A stretch of 64,000 nt of DNA from Aphanomyces cochlioides (lineage: Eukaryota; Oomycota; Saprolegniomycetes; Saprolegniales; Verrucalvaceae). A program made the translations under genes and the position numbers. Location: the NCBI GenBank assembly GCA_019828595.1, contig JAHQRK010000023.1:186001-250000 (forward strand), written 5' to 3'. Positions 1-10,600 of this stretch are shown here, one piece after another; position 1 is the first letter of the stretch, and every line of letters begins with the position of its first letter. The notes under the pieces were generated by a model. That model was not told the DNA's origin. It did not search any database and saw only the letters and a list, made by a program, of their open reading frames with translations.

Positions 1-2744
1 ATGCATCTGATCATGACAGAGCGGTTGTGTTGTTGCCATAAAGCAAGTGCATGGTGCAGGCCTAAGCCACCGGACTTCTTCGGCATGAATATGATCTCCT
101 TTTTGATCAAACGGAGGCCATGGACAGAGGAGGATGGGTTGATTTCTTCACCATGCATAAATTGAAGCATGGCCTTGTCGATCTTTTTGGCCAGGTCTTT
201 GTCGGCAGGGACAAAAGCCAGTTGGTACCATAACACAGGCAGACATATGCTGTGCAGGATAGTGACTTTTCCGGCCATGGTTCGAGCCTTGTAGAGCCAC
301 AAAGACAAGCGAGCCACAAACTTCTCATACACGTAATTGAAACGTGCCAATGGAGAAAGATTGGGCGCAACCAAGATACCAAGAGCCTTCACGGGACTGT
401 CGGAAGTAACTTGTAGTGAGGCAAGGTTCCCATTCAACTGGCTGTAGGTCAGAATTTGGGTCTTGTCTACGTTGAGTCGGAAACCAGACTTGTCGCAAAA
501 GGTTTGAACCAATGCAAGCTGCCGGTGGAGGCACGTCTCATTTGCCGCATAGAGTTGCGAGTCGTCGGCAAAGTAACTCCCAGTGTGGTAGCGATCCCCA
601 CACTTGATGCCATAGTTGGAGTGTTGCCGTAGGAGTTGGCACATCGGTTCCAAAGCGATCACAAACAGAAGTGGCGACAGTGGATCACCTTGCAACACAC
701 CGCGTGAGATGTGAACTGGCTTGGACAAGAAGCCGTTCACCAAGATGCGAGACTTGCGGCCCGAGTACAGTACGCGAACCATGGCAACAAAGGTTTCGGG
801 AAAGCCATAGTGACGGAGGACGCGGAGCAAGTACGCGTGGTCCACGCGATCAAAAGCTTTCTCAAAGTCAAGCAGTGCCACCATCGAGGACGGACTGTGT
901 AGTTTGATGTGGTGCAGCATGTCATCCAGTCGTGCAATATTGGTTTGGATATTGCTTCGACGGATAAAGCCTTGCTGGTCCGGGTGGATGATGTGTCGAA
1001 TGTGGCGCTGGAGTCGATAAGCCAGAATACTCGTCAGGATTTTCACATCCGTGTTGAGTAGGCTAATGGGCCGATAGTTCTTGGCTTGTGACTTGGGGCC
1101 TTTCTTGTGCAGCAACACCAGCGTACTGACAAGTTGCATGGGAGTCAAGCGAGGGTGAGAATGGAGCTGGTGTGTGAATAGCAGCTCCAATACCAACGAC
1201 CACTTGTGAGGTGCAAGTTTGAGGACTTCGAATGGCAGAGCGTTGGGACCTGGCGCTGAGTTCGAACTGCTGTGTCGAATAGCATGATAGAACTCGTTGG
1301 CGCGCAAGGGAGCCGACAGCTCTTTCTGGGCTTGCTCTGGCAGTTGCTTGTGTCGAGTCAATGGGGTCAGAAATGACGACACTTCGTCTCCAGATCGCTG
1401 CACCTCGGGAGCTGCAAACAAGTCCTTGTAGTAGTCGACCAGGACGTCAGACATGCCTTGTTGATTGGAGACAACATTTCCATTGACATCCACCAACTCT
1501 TTGAAGACTGTCTTCTTCAAGGGGGTAGGGACAGGGGACATGAAGTGGAACTTGGACGAGCGCTCTGCTTTGTACAAGTGAAGTTGGAACGCCTGGTCTT
1601 GACGAAACTGCTTGTCTCGATCTTGCAGCTCGTGAATTTGCTTTTGAAGGTCTCGCACTCGATCCACCAGCACTGCATCTTGACGCATGTTGGGGACTTG
1701 CAAAAGCGAAGCGATCTCGACAGCTAACTTCTTCAACGGCAGACGTTGTTTCTCCAATCGTTGAGAATGGAATTCTTTGAGTTGGGAGCGGATATCATTG
1801 ACCAGCATGTCGTAGGCCTTGGAGATATTGTGGAATGATGGAGACTTGTCCAAAAATCGATCCAGACATCCATGAACAATCTCGGCCGCTCGTGGTAGAC
1901 GAAGTAGCCAAGTTGGAGCTTTCCATGATCCAGAGCCATGGCGCAATGTTTGACGCTTTGTGATGATACGACAAGCCACGTGGTCAGCCTGTGGAACGTG
2001 TGGCATGTGCGTCGCCTTCCAATGACGAAGACCCGCCAAGGTGGACGAACAAAAGATGTAGTCAAGTCGGTTGGTGAGTGTGGGACTTGTGAAGGCTCGT
2101 GCCACGGGGTTTTGACGGCGAAACAGATCCACCAGAGACAAACTGTGCATCCATTGTTCCAGTTGAAGGGTGCCGGCCATGGTGGAGGTACTGGGTCTCA
2201 ACGAATCCAAATCTTTGTTGAGAGTGCAGTTGAAATCTCCTCCAACAATGTGGAGCGCATGTGGAGGAAAGTCGCGTGGCAATTCTTCGAAGTAACTTGC
2301 TCGTTGTTGGAAGGCTGCCGGCGCATAGATATTGTGGAGAACGACTGTCAGTGGACCCAGAGTACATCGCACTTGTAGATAACGACCACGAAGCACTGGG
2401 TTGTCATGAGGGACTTGAGTGGCGTTCTTCAAAGGAGAGTGAGGATGTATCAACGTAGCCAGACCTCCAGTGGCTGGCGACGTGGATACTTCAGGGTAAA
2501 TAGGCTCTTCAAAGAACAAAGAGCCTTCGTGGTTTGTGATGCGTTGCCAATGGAACGCAACACGGTCGTGGAGACTTGGCGTGCGGAAACGGGTTTCTTG
2601 GATAAAGGAAACGTCGTGAACACTTGATAGTTTGTCGAGGATGTACCGATGACTGTTGGAGAAGCCATTGGTGTTGAGGGAGATGATTTGTGGGTCCCAG
2701 TCCACGAGTTCAGTTGGGACATCGGAGAAGTTGTTGTCAATCAT
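1..2744 (-). CDS. LINE ORF2 (endonuclease-reverse transcriptase), copy A, cut by window edge
   Basis: This is the N-terminal two thirds (about 914 codons) of the ORF2 polyprotein described under copy B. It covers the whole APE-like endonuclease and the reverse transcriptase, including the FADD catalytic box. The start is the ATG at 2744, preceded in frame by a GTG, and the spacer from the ORF1 stop is 78 nt, as in the other copies. Landmark spacing from the start to about position 107 is identical to that in copy D, so no net frameshift is present. I did not check every codon for a stop. The C-terminal zinc finger lies outside the window. One visible substitution is F to Y in the segment after the RT that normally reads NYVFEKF. 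Confidence 0.85.
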   Translation of the reverse strand, partial: MIDNNFSDVPTELVDWDPQIISLNTNGFSNSHRYILDKLSSVHDVSFIQETRFRTPSLHDRVAFHWQRITNHEGSLFFEEPIYPEVSTSPATGGLATLIHPHSPLKNATQVPHDNPVLRGRYLQVRCTLGPLTVVLHNIYAPAAFQQRASYFEELPRDFPPHALHIVGGDFNCTLNKDLDSLRPSTSTMAGTLQLEQWMHSLSLVDLFRRQNPVARAFTSPTLTNRLDYIFCSSTLAGLRHWKATHMPHVPQADHVACRIITKRQTLRHGSGSWKAPTWLLRLPRAAEIVHGCLDRFLDKSPSFHNISKAYDMLVNDIRSQLKEFHSQRLEKQRLPLKKLAVEIASLLQVPNMRQDAVLVDRVRDLQKQIHELQDRDKQFRQDQAFQLHLYKAERSSKFHFMSPVPTPLKKTVFKELVDVNGNVVSNQQGMSDVLVDYYKDLFAAPEVQRSGDEVSSFLTPLTRHKQLPEQAQKELSAPLRANEFYHAIRHSSSNSAPGPNALPFEVLKLAPHKWSLVLELLFTHQLHSHPRLTPMQLVSTLVLLHKKGPKSQAKNYRPISLLNTDVKILTSILAYRLQRHIRHIIHPDQQGFIRRSNIQTNIARLDDMLHHIKLHSPSSMVALLDFEKAFDRVDHAYLLRVLRHYGFPETFVAMVRVLYSGRKSRILVNGFLSKPVHISRGVLQGDPLSPLLFVIALEPMCQLLRQHSNYGIKCGDRYHTGSYFADDSQLYAANETCLHRQLALVQTFCDKSGFRLNVDKTQILTYSQLNGNLASLQVTSDSPVKALGILVAPNLSPLARFNYVYEKFVARLSLWLYKARTMAGKVTILHSICLPVLWYQLAFVPADKDLAKKIDKAMLQFMHGEEINPSSSVHGLRLIKKEIIFMPKKSGGLGLHHALALWQQHNRSVMIRC

Positions 2745-2822
2745 CACGAGTACAGATGAAAATGAGTAGAATGGAGGGGTCAGAGGGGAGGTTGAAATGG
2801 ATTGAAGCAGGGGATAGAAGCC

Positions 2823-5800
2823 TTAGAGTTGATCGTCCTCCAAATCGAGGGGATCAATTTCGTCGGCGTTCATGGAGTGGTGAGCTTTGCTGCAGAGCTC
2901 GTCGATGTGGTAATTGTTGGTGATGCTTTTGAGCATCGAGATGGCCGACAAGACGGGAGCCGGCAAAGTGAACTTCTCGAGATTGTCGCTGAAGTTTTCG
3001 ATCAAAGCAAACAGCGACCAGTCCGTCAAGCAGTTGGTGTCAGGCAATCTTGTTGCTTCTTGGTTCAATAGAACAGTCAGTGCCTCCGAGTTTGTGTAGA
3101 GGTCTGGGGCCCGATTTGAGAGGAATAAGTCAATCGTAGCAAGTGCAAAGAGGATGCGCTTGATCTCTGGTATGTCCGTGGTCAATTCTTCCAAGATTTC
3201 TGACGGGTGAATCTTGTATTGAGCCATGAAGTTGACGTGATGTTTGTAGTTGTGAGGCTTGCCTTGAGCTTTTAACAAAGCCATCTTGCGCTCAATAGTC
3301 TTGGTTGCAACAAGTGACTGAAACAAACTGAGGTCTTCATCTTGTGCGTACATAGCATGTGCAACGAGCTGAGGATCATCTCGCAAAATGCGTTGACATT
3401 CGGTGATACTGCCTTCGACTTTCTTGTCTCGAATGATCTTCTTCGCCAATTCGAGGTGGGCTGCAGCAGACTTGTTAAGTCGTTGTTTCTTCGCTTTGCC
3501 TTTGGTCTTTTTCGGGCGTGGCGCACTTGAATCTTCCAATACAATTCGAGGCACTGCAAAGTCTTCAAACGAGAGTTCCACGTCGTCTTCTTCGAGGATA
3601 TGAAAACGGTTGGATGTCGGCAGGGGATCCAAACGTGGGGACGAAGGCAAAGTACGTTTTGGAGCTGGTCCAGACCGGTAGCCCGTTACCAATTGAAGGT
3701 CCAGCGAGTTCTTGGGCTGCTCACTTGGTGGAGCAAGAGCGGGCGATTCGTTGGTAGACATTTCCACATCTTCTTGTTGTTTGTCTTGTCCATTGTTGTT
3801 AGGGGGATCGCTGTCACCAGACATATCGACATCAGAGCCATGAGAAGGAGCTGTTGGCTGTGGTTGTTCATCTTGACCATCTTCAGATGCCTCAGTTGAG
3901 TCGGCCTTGCCTTCCGCATTTGTTCCAGGGTCTTGATCATGATCGTCTCCATCATGTTCAGGTTCTTTTTCTCCTGACGGAGGAGATTTTGCCGCTGCCT
4001 TGGCCGCTTTTGCCTTCGCTTTTTCAGCCTTGGCCTCTGCACGTCGTGAAACAATCGACGGAGGCAATGTCTTGTTCAGAGCAGCGATCTTGTGCTGAAA
4101 CACGACGACAAAAGGCTGACCCGACGGATCCGTAATGGTGATTTCGCGTAGTGCGTCGCCGGATTTTGGCACCAGCACTGCAGGAGGCGCAGACGACTTG
4201 AAAATGACTCTCAAATGCGGCGACTTGATGTTCTGACCAGCAGTAGGGTTGAATGCTGCTATCACTGACTTGGTCAATGCAGCCATTTTCTTGACAATTG
4301 CCTTGGCCATCGAAGGGTGACTGACCTTGTTGAACGTAACGTAGTAGTTGTTGCCATAACGCGAGTATTTGGGAACCAGGAAGTCTTTGCCACCAAGTCG
4401 AAACGTTGTGCCTCCCATTTCCACGCACGTAGACAAGTTGTAACTTGAGATCACAATGGTCTGTGGGTTCTTCTTGTGGATCAAAATGTTCGGAAATTTG
4501 GAGCCCCATAACGAACCAGGATTTTCCTTGACAAATTGATCGCAGATGACTTTTTCGGACCAGTCCTTGTAGCCTTCGCCCAACTTGACTGTGAGCTCGT
4601 ACACTTGGGACTGGGGGGTGAGCAAAATGTTTTCAATGAAGGCGTCCATGTCACCAGAGTCTTTGTAGAATGCGTCCGCCATGGCCTCGCATCGCGCAAT
4701 ATCGTCATCGGCAATAGCATGAGCACCAGTGTTGCGATGTTTCGCGCCTTTGGGGGCATTGCCTTGCTTGGAATCTTTCTTGGACGAAGCTGAATCCTTG
4801 CCGGGAGTCTTTTGCGTCCATGGATTGGCCTTTTCAGCGTTTTGTTGCTCTTGATCGCCTTGTATTTTGTCTGCCGCGGTAGGAGGATCAACAGCGCCAT
4901 TTCCTTGAGCAACGGATTTGTCGACAATGTCTTGATTTGACTGGTCATTGTCATTGTTTGTCGATTGTTCCTCTTGAATAACTTCTCCAGGAGTATCACA
5001 CGGCTTCGCTTGGCCGTTAATGTCGCCTGACCCATCAACCTCAGAGTGAATTTGAGTATTTCCCTCGTCGGTTAAGGCCTCGGTTTCAGTAGAATCCTTC
5101 CCCTCGGCGTCTCCAGAGACCATATCCACGTCCTCTTGAGATTTTTCTTCTTCCTCTCCCGTTCTAGGAGGCTCAGCACAGGGGGCGACGCGGTTGGTGG
5201 CTGCTGGCTCAGTCCCATTGGTCACGAGAAAGGCCGGGGCCAGACCCCCAGTGACAGGGGTAGAAGGGGAATCCATGCCATCCCCGCAGCACGGTGACTG
5301 GGGTACACCATTGCTCCGGCGAGAACCCAAATCGGGATACCGCCCCCGCCCCTCCGAAGAGGCCCCTGGGGGGAAGTAGACAGAACCGCAGGGTGTGCCC
5401 ATAGGGGGGGCCCTCGTAGCCTCTAGGGCTGGCATGGACCCCGTTTTCTCGCCGCCTTCACTGGGGATCGACTCCAATTGGAGTCCAGGGAAGCAGCCAC
5501 CACAGGCACAAGGCCCCAGTGGTTCGCCCTCCTGAGTGAGGGCTTCGCTAGACAAGTTAACGACAGTGGTCTGGGGGTCAACCACTGACCCACTGAGGTT
5601 GACCCCCCCTGGAACTCCGGCGAGTGGAGCACCAGGTGAAGCGCTGGGGGAGCGAGACGCAGATTGGTCTCCAGAGACGCTGTTGGGGTCGAACTCGACC
5701 TCCACTTCGGCCCTAGGGTTAGGTGTAGAGACATTACTCACACCACTTCCGCCATCCTGATTGGACGACGAAAGTGGGTGAGGTGATACAATACCTGGAA

Positions 5801-5861
5801 TGATGGTGACTCCGTGAGTGTTGGTCTCACGGAGCTCGGAACAGCTGTTGGCGTTGGACAT
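2823..5861 (-). CDS. LINE ORF1 protein, copy A (1012 aa)
   Basis: This is an intact first ORF; its layout is described under copy B. I chose the ATG at 5861 (context CTCAAAATGTCC, protein begins MSNANSC) because upstream in-frame codons differ between copies and derive from flanking DNA. Here the frame stays open upstream through the 5' leader into the interrupted ORF2 fragment at 5923-7487. This gives an artificial 1554-codon ORF2-ORF1 fusion frame, which is best read as coincidence of the insertion. Expression from its own start is possible but not shown. Confidence 0.85.
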   Translation of the reverse strand: MSNANSCSELRETNTHGVTIIPGIVSPHPLSSSNQDGGSGVSNVSTPNPRAEVEVEFDPNSVSGDQSASRSPSASPGAPLAGVPGGVNLSGSVVDPQTTVVNLSSEALTQEGEPLGPCACGGCFPGLQLESIPSEGGEKTGSMPALEATRAPPMGTPCGSVYFPPGASSEGRGRYPDLGSRRSNGVPQSPCCGDGMDSPSTPVTGGLAPAFLVTNGTEPAATNRVAPCAEPPRTGEEEEKSQEDVDMVSGDAEGKDSTETEALTDEGNTQIHSEVDGSGDINGQAKPCDTPGEVIQEEQSTNNDNDQSNQDIVDKSVAQGNGAVDPPTAADKIQGDQEQQNAEKANPWTQKTPGKDSASSKKDSKQGNAPKGAKHRNTGAHAIADDDIARCEAMADAFYKDSGDMDAFIENILLTPQSQVYELTVKLGEGYKDWSEKVICDQFVKENPGSLWGSKFPNILIHKKNPQTIVISSYNLSTCVEMGGTTFRLGGKDFLVPKYSRYGNNYYVTFNKVSHPSMAKAIVKKMAALTKSVIAAFNPTAGQNIKSPHLRVIFKSSAPPAVLVPKSGDALREITITDPSGQPFVVVFQHKIAALNKTLPPSIVSRRAEAKAEKAKAKAAKAAAKSPPSGEKEPEHDGDDHDQDPGTNAEGKADSTEASEDGQDEQPQPTAPSHGSDVDMSGDSDPPNNNGQDKQQEDVEMSTNESPALAPPSEQPKNSLDLQLVTGYRSGPAPKRTLPSSPRLDPLPTSNRFHILEEDDVELSFEDFAVPRIVLEDSSAPRPKKTKGKAKKQRLNKSAAAHLELAKKIIRDKKVEGSITECQRILRDDPQLVAHAMYAQDEDLSLFQSLVATKTIERKMALLKAQGKPHNYKHHVNFMAQYKIHPSEILEELTTDIPEIKRILFALATIDLFLSNRAPDLYTNSEALTVLLNQEATRLPDTNCLTDWSLFALIENFSDNLEKFTLPAPVLSAISMLKSITNNYHIDELCSKAHHSMNADEIDPLDLEDDQL

Positions 5862-5922
5862 TTTGAGCGCGGCGGCACTTGATAACTTCTTGACTTGAGG
5901 GGTACGAGGCAAATTCGGAAGT

Positions 5923-7532
5923 AGGTAGGTCAGAATTTGGGTCTTGTCTACGTTGAGTCGGAAACCAGACTTGTCGCAAAAGGTTTGAACCAATGCAAGC
6001 TGCCGGTGGAGGCATGTCTCATTTGCCGCATAGAGTTGCGAGTCGTCGGCAAAGTAACTCCCAGTGTGGTAGCGATCCCCACACTTGATGCCATAGTTGG
6101 AGTGTTGCCGTAGGAGTTGGCACATCGGTTCCAAAGCGATCACAAACAGAAGTGGCGACAGTGGATCACCTTGCAACACACCGCGTGAGATGTGAACTGG
6201 CTTGGACAAGAAGCCGTTCACCAAGATGCGAGACTTGCGGCCCGAGTACAGTACGCGAACCATGTCAACAAAGGTTTCGGGAAAGCCATAGTGACGGAGG
6301 ACGCGGAGCAAGTACGCGTGGTCCACGCGATCAAAAGCTTTCTCAAAGTCAAGCAGTGCCACCATCGAGGACGGACTGTGTAGTTTGATGTGGTGCAGCA
6401 TGTCATCCAGTCGTGCAATATTGGTTTGGATATTGCTTCGACGGATAAAGCCTTGCTGGTCCGGGTGGATGATGTGTCGAATGTGGCGCTGGAGTCGATA
6501 AGCCAGAATACTCGTCAGGATTTTCACATCCGTGTTGAGTAGGCTAATGGGCCGATAGTTCTTGGCCTGTGACTTGGGGCCTTTCTTGTGCAGCAACACC
6601 AGCGTACTGACAAGTTGCATGGGAGTCAAGCGAGGGTGAGAATGGAGCTGGTGTGTGAATAGCAGCTCCAATACCAACGACCACTTGTGAGGTGCAAGTT
6701 TGAGGACTTCGAATGGCAGAGCGTTGGGACCTGGCGCTGAGTTCGAACTGCTGTGTCGAATAGCATGATAGAACTCGTTGGCGCGCAAGGGAGCCGACAG
6801 CTCTTTCTGGGCTTGCTCTGGCAGTTGCTTGTGTCGAGTCAATGGGGTCAGAAATGACGACACTTCGTCTCCAGATCGCTGCACCTCGGGAGCTGCAAAC
6901 AAGTCCTTGTAGTAGTCGACCAGGACGTCAGACATGCCTTGTTGATTGGAGACAACATTTCCATTGACATCCACCAACTCTTTGAAGACTGTCTTCTTCA
7001 AGGGGGTAGGGACAGGGGACATGAAGTGGAACTTGGACGAGCGCTCTGCTTTATACAAGTGAAGTTGGAACGCCTGGTCTTGACGAAACTGCTTGTCTCG
7101 ATCTTGCAGCTCGTGAATTTGCTTTTGAAGGTCTCGCACTCGATCCACCAGCACTGCATCTTGACGCATGTTGGGGACTTGCAAAAGCGAAGCGATCTCG
7201 ACAGCTAACTTCTTCAACGGCAGACGTTGTTTCTCCAATCGTTGAGAATGGAATTCTTTGAGTTGGGAGCGGATATCATTGACCAGTATGTCGTAGGCCT
7301 TGGAGATATTGTGGAATGTTGGAGACTTGTCCAAAAATCGATCCAGACATCCATGAACAATCTCGGCCGCTCGTGGTAGACGAAGTAGCCAAGTTGGAGC
7401 TTTCCATGATCCAGAGCCATGGCGCAATGTTTGACGCTTTGTGATGATACGACAAGCCACGTGGTCAGCCTGTGGAACGTGTGGCATGTGCGTCGCCTTC
7501 CAATGACGAATACCCGAAAGTGGCGACAGTGG
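5923..7532 (-). pseudogene. ORF2 fragment interrupted by copy A
   Basis: Read on the minus strand, this carries ORF2 from about residue 247 (MPHVPQADHV) to about residue 773 (KTQILTY), where copy A begins. It covers the end of the endonuclease (the ADH motif) and the RT up to and past FADD. Its own upstream edge is rearranged: bases 7516-7532 are a 17-bp piece of RT coding sequence (GTCGCCACTT region) joined to the endonuclease part. The outer edge ends in GG at 7531-7532, where the inverted 3' terminus begins. It has no 5' or 3' element end, so it is a dead target fragment. Confidence 0.88.
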
Positions 7533-7583
7533 TTAAATGAGTTGTATTAACCTTATTTTTGAGCAAAGGCCCTAATGACTTAC
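7533..7583 (-). repeat. Inverted 51-bp 3' terminus of the LINE, head to head with copy B
   Basis: The sequence TTAAATGAGTTGTATTAACC... is the reverse complement of the last 51 bases of the element before the terminal CC. It stops at GACTTAC, immediately next to where the 14-nt 5'/3' complementarity begins in the 3' UTR. Three bases later copy B's 5' end starts. Copy B therefore has a 51-bp terminal inverted repeat, with a 3' terminus facing outward on both sides. Confidence 0.9.
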
Positions 7584-7647
7584 ACAACTTCCGAATATGC
7601 CTCGTACCCCTCAAGTCAAGAAGTTATCAAGTGCCGCCGCGCTCAAA

Positions 7648-10600
7648 ATGTCCAACGCCAACAGCTGTTCCGAGCTCCGTGAGACCAACACTCACGGAGT
7701 CACCATCATTCCAGGTATTGTATCACCTCACCCACTTTCGTCGTCCAATCAGGATGGCGGAAGTGGTGTGAGTAATGTCTCTACACCTAACCCTAGGGCC
7801 GAAGTGGAGGTCGAGTTCGACCCCAACAGCGTCTCTGGAGACCAATCTGCGTCTCGCTCCCCCAGCGCTTCACCTGGTGCTCCACTCGCCGGAGTTCCAG
7901 GGGGGGTCAACCTCAGTGGGTCAGTGGTTGACCCCCAGACCACTGTCGTTAACTTGTCTAGCGAAGCCCTCACTCAGGAGGGCGAACCACTGGGGCCTTG
8001 TGCCTGTGGTGGCTGCTTCCCTGGACTCCAATTGGAGTCGATCCCCAGTGAAGGCGGCGAGAAAACGGGGTCCATGCCAGCCCTAGAGGCTACGAGGGCC
8101 CCCCCTATGGGCACACCCTGCGGTTCTGTCTACTTCCCCCCAGGGGCCTCTTCGGAGGGGCGGGGGCGGTATCCCGATTTGGGTTCTCGCCGGAGCAATG
8201 GTGTACCCCAGTCACCGTGCTGCGGGGATGGCATGGATTCCCCTTCTACCCCTGTCACTGGGGGTCTGGCCCCGGCCTTTCTCGTGACCAATGGGACTGA
8301 GCCAGCAGCCACCAACCGCGTCGCCCCCTGTGCTGAGCCTCCTAGAACGGGAGAGGAAGAAGAAAAATCTCAAGAGGACGTGGATATGGTCTCTGGAGAC
8401 GCCGAGGGGAAGGATTCTACTGAAACCGAGGCCTTAACCGACGAGGGAAATACTCAAATTCACTCTGAGGTTGATGGGTCAGGCGACATTAACGGCCAAG
8501 CGAAGCCGTGTGATACTCCTGGAGAAGTTATTCACGAGGAGGAACAATCGACAAACAATGACAATGACCAGTCAAATCAAGACATTGTCGACAAATCCGT
8601 TGCTCAAGGAAATGGCGCTGTTGATCCTCCTACCGCGGCAGACAAAATACAAGGCGATCAAGAGCAACAAAACGCTGAAAAGGCCAATCCATGGACGCAA
8701 AAGGCTCCCGGCAAGGATTCAGCTTCGTCCAAGAAAGATTCCAAGCAAGGCAATGCCCCCAAAGGCGCGAAACATCGCAACACTGGTGCTCATGCTATTG
8801 CCGATGACGATATTGCGCGATGCGAGGCCATGGCGGACGCATTCTACAAAGACTCTGGTGACATGGACGCCTTCATTGAAAACATTTTGCTCACTCCCCA
8901 GTCCCAAGTGTACGAGCTCACAGTCAAGTTGGGCGAAGGCTACAAGGACTGGTCCGAAAAAGTCATCTGCGATCAATTTGTCAAGGAAAATCCTGGTTCG
9001 TTATGGGGCTCCAAATTTCCGAACATTTTGATCCACAAGAAGAACCCACAGACCATTGTGATCTCAAGTTACAACTTGTCTACGTGCGTGGAAATGGGAG
9101 GCACAACGTTTCGACTTGGTGGCAAAGACTTCCTGGTTCCCAAATACTCGCGTTATGGCAACAACTACTACGTTACGTTCAACAAGGTCAGTCACCCTTC
9201 GATGGCCAAGGCAATTGTCAAGAAAATGGCTGCATTGACCAAGTCAGTGATAGCAGCATTCAACCCTACTGCTGGTCAGAACATCAAGTCGCCGCATTTG
9301 AGAGTCATTTTCAAGTCGTCTGCGCCTCCTGCAGTGCTGGTGCCAAAATCCGGCGACGCACTACGCGAAATCACCATTACGGATCCGTCGGGTCAGCCTT
9401 TTGTCGTCGTGTTTCAGCACAAGATCGCTGCTCTGAACAAGACATTGCCTCCGTCGATTGTTTCACGACGTGCAGAGGCCAAGGCTGAAAAAGCGAAGGC
9501 AAAAGCGGCCAAGGCAGCGGCAAAATCTCCTCCGTCAGGAGAAAAAGAACCTGAACATGATGGAGACGATCATGATCAAGACCCTGGAACAAATGCGGAA
9601 GGCAAGGCCGACTCAACTGAGGCATCTGAAGATGGTCAAGATGAACAACCACAGCCAACAGCTCCTTCTCATGGCTCTGATGTCGATATGTCTGGTGACA
9701 GCGATCCCCCTAACAACAATGGACAAGACAAACAACAAGAAGATGTGGAAATGTCTACCAACGAATCGCCCGCTCTTGCTCCACCAAGTGAGCAGCCCAA
9801 GAACTCGCTGGACCTTCAATTGGTAACGGGCTACCGGTCTGGACCAGCTCCAAAACGTACTTTGCCTTCGTCCCCACGTTTGGATCCCCTGCCGACATCC
9901 AACCGTTTTCATATCCTCGAAGAAGACGACGTGGAACTCTCGTTTGAAGACTTTGCAGTGCCTCGAATTGTATTGGAAGATTCAAGTGCGCCACGCCCGA
10001 AAAAGACCAAAGGCAAAGCGAAGAAACAACGACTTAACAAGTCTGCTGCAGCCCACCTCGAATTGGCGAAGAAGATCATTCGAGACAAGAAAGTCGAAGG
10101 CAGTATCACCGAATGTCAACGCATTTTGCGAGATGACCCTCAGCTCGTTGCACATGCTATGTACGCACAAGATGAAGACCTCAGTTTGTTTCAGTCACTT
10201 GTTGCAACCAAGACTATTGAGCGCAAGATGGCTTTGTTAAAAGCTCAAGGCAAGCCTCACAACTACAAACATCACGTCAACTTCATGGCTCAATACAAGA
10301 TTCACCCGTCAGAAATCTTGGAAGAATTGACCACGGACATACCAGAGATCAAGCGCATCCTCTTTGCACTTGCTACGATTGACTTATTCCTCTCAAATCG
10401 GGCCCCAGACCTCTACACAAACTCGGAGGCACTGACTGTTCTATTGAACCAAGAAGCAACAAGATTGCCTGACACCAACTGCTTGACGGACTGGTCGCTG
10501 TTTGCTTTGATCGAAAACTTCAGCGACAATCTCGAGAAGTTCACTTTGCCGGCTCCCGTCTTGTCGGCCATCTCGATGCTCAAAAGCATCACCAACAATT

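Larger units (their letters stand above)
1..5922 (-). mobile_element. LINE copy A, 5' complete, 3' end beyond window
   Basis: Reading the minus strand, the element starts at 5922 with the family 5' end (ACTTCCGAATTTGCC), contains ORF1 (5861-2823) and ORF2 from 2744 down, and runs off the window at position 1. Spacing of internal landmarks matches intact copy D up to the edge, so there is no net indel. It is inserted in an older minus-strand ORF2 fragment (5923-7532) just after a native ...GACCTAC. A few extra bases (CT) sit at the 5' junction. The target-site duplication cannot be tested because the 3' end is not in view. Confidence 0.92.

Noticed and set aside
7990..8020. CACGGC cluster in ORF1 as a zinc knuckle
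   Set aside because: The spacing does not fit CCHC or other known zinc motifs, and the surrounding region is low complexity.
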